Origin: Ruminiclostridium cellobioparum subsp. termitidis CT1112
Lineage (GTDB): Bacteria; Bacillota; Clostridia; Acetivibrionales; DSM-1351
Assembly (NCBI RefSeq): GCF_000350485.1
Contig: NZ_AORV01000054.1
Span: forward strand, 1 to 64,000
Reading direction: 5' to 3'
DNA length: 64,000 nucleotides
Positions 8,978 through 17,000 of the stretch are shown piece after piece (the stretch's first letter is position 1; each line of letters starts with the position of its first letter). A program made the position numbers and the translations under genes. Under the pieces are notes generated by a model, which saw only the letters and a list, made by a program, of their open reading frames with translations, was not told the origin of the DNA and searched no databases.

Positions 8978-9454
8978 TCATAGTTTATTTATATTTTTTT
9001 TACAACCTTTTGCATTCTCTTTGTACAGCACCATTAAAACATGTGGAATTCCATCCTCTAAAAACTCCTCTGATATTTGCCTAAATCCTGCTTTTTCATA
9101 AAATTCTTTTGCATAAGATTGAGCTTCTATTTTTATTTTATCTGCATTCATTCTCTCTTTCGCAATCTTTATGCCCTCCAAAAGAATTCTATACCCTAAT
9201 CCGCATCCTCTTTTCAGGGTCAGCACTCGTCCAATTGATACCTCTTCAAAAGAGACTCCTTTATTGACAACTCTTAAATAGGCTTTAATTCCCGTATCAT
9301 CTTTTAAAAACACGTGGTATGAATATTGGTCTTTATCATCTATTTCCTGATATGCACAATTCTGTTCCACAACAAATACCTTAACTCTGATTTGCAATAT
9401 TTCATATAATTCCTCAACGGATAATTCTCCAAATTGTTTTACAATCAAATCCAT
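8978..9454 (-). CDS. elaA: ElaA-family GNAT acetyltransferase
   Basis: A 158-residue protein matching the ElaA subgroup of GNAT proteins in length and key blocks: the opening LYEILQIRVKVFVVEQNCAYQEIDDKD (the RxxVFvVEQxCxYxExDxxD signature), then YLRVV, SIGRVLTLKRGCGLGYRILLEG, and IEAQSYAKEFYEKAGFRQISEEFLEDGIPH. The biological substrate of ElaA is not established. Ends with a lysine/asparagine-rich tail (GCKKNINKL). Confidence 0.85.
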   Translation of the reverse strand: MDLIVKQFGELSVEELYEILQIRVKVFVVEQNCAYQEIDDKDQYSYHVFLKDDTGIKAYLRVVNKGVSFEEVSIGRVLTLKRGCGLGYRILLEGIKIAKERMNADKIKIEAQSYAKEFYEKAGFRQISEEFLEDGIPHVLMVLYKENAKGCKKNINKL

Positions 9455-9547
9455 ATTTTTCCCTCCGTCAAATTTCTGTTTATCTGTAAGATTATATAAA
9501 TAATCGATAGTTCATAGTTTAATACAATGCTCAACTTAAAAGCAAAC

Positions 9548-11644
9548 TCAATTTGTTTTCTTTGGTTTATTGTTTACAGGAAGCTTGAAAGTAAAGCTTG
9601 TCCCTTTTCCATATTCGCTTTCAACAGACAATTGCCCGTTATGCCGGCTGATAATATTATAGGCTATTGTTAATCCCATTCCTGATCCCTGACCTACAGG
9701 CTTTGTAGTAAAAAAAGGATCAAAAATTTTATTCAGATTATCTTTGGATATGCCGGCACCATTATCTTCGATTTGACAGTATACATATCTTTTGTCATTA
9801 TATGTTCTGACTTTAAGTTCTCCTTTTCCATTTACATGCTTGCGGGATATTGCATAAAGGGCATTTTCAATCAAGTTCACAATCACTTGATTAATTTGAT
9901 CTCCCATAACCTGAATATCAGGCACTTTATTAAGCTCCTTTTTTACCTCGGCATGTTGCTTCAAATCACTTTGCAATATCTCAAGGGTATTGTCGACAGC
10001 GGCGCTCAGATCATATTCCATAATCTTATCATGCGGCTCTTCTCTGATATAAGTACCAAGTCCGCTTACAATATTTGTAATCCTGGTCAGCCCGTCATTA
10101 CAGTCATTAAAAATATCATTAATATCACTTAATAAAAAATCGATATTATACTTTTCTTCAAGTTCTTCCAGGACACTTATGTTTTGAACCGCAAGTTGGT
10201 ACTCGTTATTTTTTATATGATTTTTGAAAATTCTATATGCCTGTATTAAATCACCGAACCGTTCACAATACTTGCTTAACATATCAAAGTTACTTATGAC
10301 GAACCCCAGCGGATTGTTGATTTCATGGGCGGCCCCGGCAGCAAGATGTCCAATGCCCGTGAGTTTTTCCTGCTGAATCTTCTGCTTCTGCATCACCTTT
10401 AGTTTCATAACCTCTTTCACCAGATTCCTGTGCTTTTCCTCAAGTTCCTGCTGAAATTTTTTCTTATCCGAAATATCCTCTTGAATTAATATATAATTGG
10501 TTGTATTCCCATTTCTGTCCCTGACCGGCGAAACGGAAGCAGAAACCCAATAGAGCTCGCCATTCTTTTTTTTGCTTATAAACTCCCCTTCCCAGGATTC
10601 ATCATTTCTGAATTTTTCTTTCATCTCATTCAGTATATGCTTCGGAACCATCTCTGATTTGAGGAGGTTTATATTCCTGCTGTTAGCGTCCTTAAAGCTG
10701 AATCCGGTAACCGATGTAACCTTTGAATTAATATACTCCATGATTCCATCAGGATTGGTGATTATGACCATCACCGGACTCCGCTCAAAAGCAGCGGCCA
10801 GCTTTTCAATTTCTGCTTCAATCTTTTTTTGCTCTGTAATATCTGTAAAAATACTAACAAAATATCCTGGACAGGGACTGTATGCAGATACTGAGTAAAC
10901 CTTCTCCCTATAATTCATTTTACATTCAAAAACCCTTTTCTCTCCGGTTATGGCAACCCGGCCGCATATTTCAATCAAATCAGGTTCAGTTTCATTAGTT
11001 CCAAAATTTGTTTCTGCAGCTCTCCTGTTCAATATTTCAAATCTTTGATTGCCGGTCATTAACTCAAAAGCATGATTTGTATCAAGTATCACATAATCGA
11101 CCGGCTTCCCCTGCCGGTCACAAATGACCTTCCCGTAAAGAAAAGCCTCGGTCATATTTGCAAACAGAATAGAACCCTTGTGCTCCATCTCCGCCGGTCC
11201 ATATTCTGCCTCATATCTGCCGACCTGCTTGTCAGCAGAGTACCCTTGGGTCAGCACATGCCTGTGACTTGGCAGATTGCGCAATATACGGCAAATGACC
11301 TGTCTCAGGCGGGATAATTCCTTTTTGGGGACACTGTCGTCTATACCTGCCTCGATTAATTCAAGTACATTTTCCTCGGATAAATCATCTGAAAGGACAA
11401 TTATCGGAATATGACAATAGGTTTTTTTTAACTTCTTTAATACATCAAATGCAATAACTCCGGAATATTTATATTCACTTATTACAACATCCCACAGTCC
11501 GCTGTTTAACAAGTTATTCAAATCCTTGAGAGAGGTTGCCTGTTTCTGACAAACTGGAATATCCCACATTGCAAGCTTTTCCATTACAATACTTGCGGTC
11601 TCCGGAGATTCATTTATAAACAAAACTCTATCATTACTTTCCAT
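9548..11644 (-). CDS. Cytosolic sensor histidine kinase: degenerate receiver, two PAS, HisKA, HATPase
   Basis: A 698-residue protein with no membrane segment. Residues 5-115 have the fold pattern of a receiver, but the acidic pocket DD is N11-E12 and the phosphoacceptor is Glu57 (WDVVISEYKYSG); only the Lys (VPKK) and Ser/Thr (IIVLS) positions survive. PAS domains follow at about 160-275 and 282-395, the second with a PAC end (WVSASVSPVRDRNG). The phosphorylated His is H440 in AAHEINNPLG; the N box is NLIENAL and the ATP lid DPFFTTKPVGQGSGMGL. The transmitter closely resembles that of the next upstream kinase. It is the last gene of the run of signalling genes that includes the peptide synthetase, and a 161-bp gap separates it from the kinase before it. 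Confidence 0.9.
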   Translation of the reverse strand: MESNDRVLFINESPETASIVMEKLAMWDIPVCQKQATSLKDLNNLLNSGLWDVVISEYKYSGVIAFDVLKKLKKTYCHIPIIVLSDDLSEENVLELIEAGIDDSVPKKELSRLRQVICRILRNLPSHRHVLTQGYSADKQVGRYEAEYGPAEMEHKGSILFANMTEAFLYGKVICDRQGKPVDYVILDTNHAFELMTGNQRFEILNRRAAETNFGTNETEPDLIEICGRVAITGEKRVFECKMNYREKVYSVSAYSPCPGYFVSIFTDITEQKKIEAEIEKLAAAFERSPVMVIITNPDGIMEYINSKVTSVTGFSFKDANSRNINLLKSEMVPKHILNEMKEKFRNDESWEGEFISKKKNGELYWVSASVSPVRDRNGNTTNYILIQEDISDKKKFQQELEEKHRNLVKEVMKLKVMQKQKIQQEKLTGIGHLAAGAAHEINNPLGFVISNFDMLSKYCERFGDLIQAYRIFKNHIKNNEYQLAVQNISVLEELEEKYNIDFLLSDINDIFNDCNDGLTRITNIVSGLGTYIREEPHDKIMEYDLSAAVDNTLEILQSDLKQHAEVKKELNKVPDIQVMGDQINQVIVNLIENALYAISRKHVNGKGELKVRTYNDKRYVYCQIEDNGAGISKDNLNKIFDPFFTTKPVGQGSGMGLTIAYNIISRHNGQLSVESEYGKGTSFTFKLPVNNKPKKTN

Positions 11645-11806
11645 TGATTTTCTCCTATCTTAATTTTCCCTCTAAATAATAATTGTACTATAAATCGAGA
11701 CCAACAAAACTGAGAAAATAGTCCATATTATCAAAAGTGTTATAAAAAAACCTCCTGAGCTTATTGTGGCAATACTTGTTTTACATTCAATTCATTTTTT
11801 CATTAT

Positions 11807-13975
11807 TTATCTGTGTACCGGAAGTCTGACAGTAAATTTAGAACCAACGTCCGGTTTACTGTCAACCAGTAATTCTCCTTTATGTTTATTTACGATTATA
11901 TCATAGGCTATGCTGAGTCCCAACCCGGTTCCCTGTCCGACCGGCTTGGTTGTATAAAAGGGATCAAAAATTCTGCCGATAATATTTTCGGGTATTCCCG
12001 TCCCGTTATCCTCAATTTCACAACTGGCATAACGCTCATCACTGTACGTCCTGACAGTTATTAAACTTGAATTTATATCCTCTTTTGATTTTGTTGCATG
12101 AACAGCATTTATAATTATATTCAGAAGAACCTGATTTATTTGCCCTCCGTTTGCATATATATTCGGTATATCACCTAAAAACAGTTCAACCTTTGCATGG
12201 TATTTTATCTCATTATTGGCGACCAGCAAGGTGTTCTGTATTCCGTTATTCAGATCGTATTCCTCAAATTCGTTCTGCTGATCGACTCTGGAAAAGGTGC
12301 GCAAGCCCATAACAATCTTGCTTATACGCTCCAAGCCATCACTCACATCATTAAACAGGTCAGTAATATCCGAATTAATAAAATCAATGTTTATTTTATT
12401 TTCAGTATTATAAACAGTATTTATTCCAGGTATTGATTGATTGGGACATAGTTTACATACTTCTTTATAGAAATTTCGATAAGTGTCCAGCATAGTCCTG
12501 TAATTCATGATATAGTTTTTCAAGGTCTCAATATTACTGGATACATACCCCAGAGGGGTGTTAATCTCATGGGCAACACCCGCTGCCAGCTGACCTATCC
12601 CCGCCAGCTTTTCCTGATTTATCAATTGCATTTGAAGCTGTTTAAGCTTTTTCAGCGTGTCCTGGGCAAGCTGTTCCCTCTCGATTATTATGGCCTGCTT
12701 TTCCTCCAGTTCACAAATATGCTCTTTTTCCTTTTGCTGAATCTTGTTGAAAGCAACGACCAGATCTCCAAGCTCGTCATTGGATATGACCGCAAGTTCT
12801 CTATCCAGATCCACATTTTCTCCTTCAGCTATTTCAGTAAGATTTTCAGCCACCAGTGAAATCTCGTCTGCTAGAGATTTTGAGAAATAGTACAAAACAA
12901 AAACATTAAGGAAAAGCAATGCCAGAAATCCCAGCAGAAAGAACATCAGAACATTTCCCGATGCCACTTTGAAAATAACACCCATCCGCCACTCTGCCCC
13001 GTTACTGTCAATTACTGCAACTATACCCTGAGTTTCAGAATTTATATCAAAGATTCTGTCCCCCTCATAGGGGTTTGAAATAAAGTAAGTCAGATAGCCG
13101 CCAATATTTTTGTTATCCGAAGTAAGGATATCACCCCCGGGAGTTTTGACAAAATATATTGGTTCATTGCTATTAAATTTAATTTCTTTTAATATGTTAA
13201 AAGCCTGTTCCGGATTTTTCAGGTCGGTATTCATGTTATCAATACTTTCGGACAGCTGCATTTTGTATAGGCTGTACAGCATATCGCCTTTCTCGTCTAC
13301 CAGCCTTGAGTACCCTATAAGCGCGGTGAAAAGCATTGTCAGAATCAGCATGGGTATTATCTGAAAAAATATCTTATTCTTTAAGCCTATCCTTATTCCT
13401 TCCTTTTCCCCTCCTGTATACGTTCTCAGTAAAATAATTTTAAACAGTCTCCTTGAAAAGGTATGCGATATAACCGCTGCAAGACACATAAGCGAAAATA
13501 CCATTATCAAAACCTTTATCACGGCCAGCAAGGATATGTTGTTCAAATTTCTGACAAGTAAAAGTACCGGTATCAGAGGGATATTCACTATCAGCGCCTG
13601 GCCGAGAAAAACCAGGTAAGGAATATTTATGCATTTTTTTCTGATGGCATTCAGTTCTTTGAGATCCTCCTCTTTTCTTGGATCCAGTTTATCCCAGTTA
13701 TTAATGCCTCTGAATGTTCTTATGAAAAGAAAAGTACCGATTAACATGGAAAGAAATACAATAATTATGTACTGGCCTATATTGCTGGTACCAAGCCGCA
13801 CACTCACCTCCTCATTATTTGGAGGGTAGTTCAGCAGCATCTGGACCATTGGATAAAAGATAACACTGACAATAACCGTCACCAGATAATACAGCAGAAT
13901 AATACTGGTAACAACATTATTATTGACAATACTTTTTACCAATTTTGATTTTTTACGTATTGTATCCAATTTCAT
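11807..13975 (-). CDS. Membrane sensor histidine kinase with HAMP
   Basis: A 722-residue protein. Hydrophobic segments lie at about 22-45, 68-86, 119-142, 148-170, 202-221 and 341-363, giving a multi-pass N-terminal sensor plus an external loop of about 120 residues (222-340, with a Cache-like IYFVKTPGGDILTSD stretch). A HAMP-like segment follows (364-418), then a short coiled coil and HisKA with H469 in AAGVAHEINTPLG. The catalytic domain has NIIINAVHA, DNGTGIPE and DPFYTTKPVGQGTGLGLSIAY. The transmitter is a close relative of that in the next kinase downstream, so the two may feed the same regulators. The gene starts 29 bp after the peptide synthetase stop, indicating co-transcription. Confidence 0.9.
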   Translation of the reverse strand: MKLDTIRKKSKLVKSIVNNNVVTSIILLYYLVTVIVSVIFYPMVQMLLNYPPNNEEVSVRLGTSNIGQYIIIVFLSMLIGTFLFIRTFRGINNWDKLDPRKEEDLKELNAIRKKCINIPYLVFLGQALIVNIPLIPVLLLVRNLNNISLLAVIKVLIMVFSLMCLAAVISHTFSRRLFKIILLRTYTGGEKEGIRIGLKNKIFFQIIPMLILTMLFTALIGYSRLVDEKGDMLYSLYKMQLSESIDNMNTDLKNPEQAFNILKEIKFNSNEPIYFVKTPGGDILTSDNKNIGGYLTYFISNPYEGDRIFDINSETQGIVAVIDSNGAEWRMGVIFKVASGNVLMFFLLGFLALLFLNVFVLYYFSKSLADEISLVAENLTEIAEGENVDLDRELAVISNDELGDLVVAFNKIQQKEKEHICELEEKQAIIIEREQLAQDTLKKLKQLQMQLINQEKLAGIGQLAAGVAHEINTPLGYVSSNIETLKNYIMNYRTMLDTYRNFYKEVCKLCPNQSIPGINTVYNTENKINIDFINSDITDLFNDVSDGLERISKIVMGLRTFSRVDQQNEFEEYDLNNGIQNTLLVANNEIKYHAKVELFLGDIPNIYANGGQINQVLLNIIINAVHATKSKEDINSSLITVRTYSDERYASCEIEDNGTGIPENIIGRIFDPFYTTKPVGQGTGLGLSIAYDIIVNKHKGELLVDSKPDVGSKFTVRLPVHR

Positions 13976-14004
13976 TTTAAGCCCCCTAAAATTTTTACAT
14001 TATT

Positions 14005-17000
14005 TTATGTGATAAAGCCTGCTTTTTTCATGTATTTATATATTTTGTATATATAACCGGCATTAATATCCGGCCATTCAAAACCTGCCGGCTTTAAATA
14101 TTCTTTTGTAATTTCCGAATTCACTGTCACAGACGGCTTAAGGCCGAATGTCCCCTCCCTACGCAGATCATTTATAATATTGACCATCATTTCCTTTGTA
14201 TCAAGGCTTTTTAATAAAGCTGCCATTCTGGTTCTGTACTGTTCATTATCAAGCAAATCAATTTTGCAGCCCACAAACCTGAATACCTGTATAATCTCCC
14301 GGATTTCGGTTTTTTTGTCATTAAACAAATGGAATATACTTAACCGGTCCATATCAAGCTCAGCCAATTTCACAATAGCATCCGAACATATGTCCACAGG
14401 TGTGAATTCCGCCTTCAGCCGGCAGATATCCCTTGAAACAACTCCTGATTGTATGAAGAAGTTCAGTATGCCGTAAAATCTGTTTTCACTGATATTGGGC
14501 TGAAAATGACCGTCGTTGTACCTGCCTGTTAAATTTCCTATCCTGAATATTGACGCATTTAAAGAATTCCCGGAATATTGAAAAATAAGTTTTTCGGCTT
14601 CAAATTTACTTTTTACATAAACATTGTCATCAAAATTCTGTCCGATAAAAAGATCATTTTCAGTAAAAATTAAATTCCCGGAGCTTTGCTTGAAAAAATC
14701 TCCGGATATACTTGCGGTTGAAATATAATTAAGCTTGGCACCGCTTGAAATACAGAACTCAAGCATCCTTTGCGTTCCCATGACATTTGTTTTTTCAAAA
14801 CGGGAATAGTCGCCGAAATGCTTGACTATTGCGGCAGAATGTATCACTGTATCAATTTCCCTGATCAATTCCTCATATGCCTGAATATCCAGACCGAACC
14901 TTTCACAGGTAATGTCGCCGTTTACGACAATTATGCGGTTGTTTAGAAAGCTGTCATAGCTGCTGCCAAAATAAAAATGCAGCTTTTCCATGAGTTTGTT
15001 TACGGCCAGGTCCATACTTTCAGCCCTTACAAGGCAATATATATTTGCTTGTGTGCCAGCCAGCATTTTCTCAAGGAGGTGTGCTCCCAGAAAACCGGTA
15101 GACCCGGTTAAAAGCACATTCTTATATATTCTTTTTTTATAATCTATCGAAAGACTCATCCTTCCCTGCAGGCTGATGTTCTGATCTGCGGCGGGAATTT
15201 CCTCATACGCTGCTCCCGGGTCTTTGTTCATAATTATTTCGGCCATAGCCTCTACAGTCGGATATTTGTAGAAATCCTGCATTGCGACATTCCAGCCGTA
15301 CTCCAGAACTTCTACCAGCACCCTCATGATTGTAAGGGAATCAATCCCATATTCAAACAAGTTGTCCTTTACACCTATGCCGGTAATCCTGAGGACTTTT
15401 TGCCAGGCTTTCAGCAGATTTTCTTCAACCTCATTGGAGGGAGGTGAAAAGTCCTTATTTACATTATTTTTCCTGTCAGGCTCGGGTAAAAGCAACTTGT
15501 CAATCTTGCCGTTATAGGTCAAAGGCATTTCTGCAAGCTGGATGAAAAATCCGGGCACCATATATTCAGGCATAAATTTTAATAAATGAGCTGTGATCTC
15601 ATTTTTACTTAACTTCTCAGTAGCTGTAAAATATGCACATAAATATTTATTCCCATCTTCATCCTGCTTTGCCATAACAACTGTTCCGGTTATACGACTC
15701 ATTTTTGACAGCAGATTTTCTATCTCTCCCAGCTCTATCCTCAGACCTCTTATTTTAACCTGATTATCAGCCCTTCCAATGAATTGGATATTCCCGTCAG
15801 GCAGCCATCTGGCATAGTCGCCTGATTTGTACATCCTTCCTTCCGAATATGGGTTTTGTACAAACTTCTTCCCGGTAAATCCGGAATTATTCAGATATCC
15901 CCTTGCAAGGCAATCTCCGGCAATATATATTTCGCCGGCGGTATTGACTGGCACCGGCAGCAGCTCCTTATCCAGTATGTAAATTTTCGTATTGCTGACC
16001 GGCTTCCCGACCGATATGTAGGATTCCTTGTCATCTTCCAGCCTGAAAGGATAAAAGGACGCAACTATAGTAGTTTCAGTGGGACCGTACCCATTGAGAA
16101 TTTTCATACAGGGATTTATTGACAGGTATTCATCCATAACTCTCACTTTTATGGGCTCGGCACCTACAAACATTTTGTCCAGCTTTACTCTGCCGGGATA
16201 TTTTTTTAAAAGCCCGGACAGTTCTTTAAGCATGGATGGGGGAATGTACGTAAAGTTAACGGACTTTTGCACAATAATTTCTGATAACTTTACAACATCC
16301 AGATAGTCCGAATCACTGTTAAGTACAAGACATGCTCCAAATACAAGAGGCATGAATATTTCACAGACACTTGCATCAAAGGATATATTGGTGAGGCTCA
16401 GACACCTGTCACCGGCATTGAAATCACAATCGTACATCTCATACATGGAATATAAGAAATTGACCAGGGATCTGTGTTCTATCATAACCCCCTTTGGTTC
16501 TCCCGTTGAACCTGATGTATAAATAACATATGCAAGGTCATCAGGCTTATTGAGATTTACCGGATTATTCTGTTCATATGTATTCAGCTGTATTGTTCCC
16601 ATATCCAGAATTTCTCCGTCAAAGTCAATACTGCCGTTAAGGCTTCCGTTGATAAGCAGTATTTGAGTTCCGCTGTCCTGTAAAATGTAATTGATCCTTG
16701 CCGCAGGATACTTTGGATTTATCGGCAAATAAGCCCCGCCTGCCTTTAATATTCCTAAAATGCCTATTATCAGCTCTACAGAACGCTCCATACTGATACC
16801 TACAACACTGTCAGACTTGACACCTCTCTCCCTCAATAAAGCGGCAAGAGAATTGGCCCTGATATTCAACTCTTTATATGTAAGCTCTTTATGTCCAAAT
16901 TCTACTGCTATATCGTTAAAATTTTTCCCGGACTGAATTTCAATCAATTCCTGTATGGTTTTATCCTTTGGGTAATCTCTTTCAGTATTATTAAAATCAT

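Noticed and set aside
11720-11760. AGGAGG followed by seven Ts on the minus strand, between the two kinases
   Set aside because: Looked like a ribosome site or terminator, but the next start opens only a ~17-codon frame and there is no stem of useful length.
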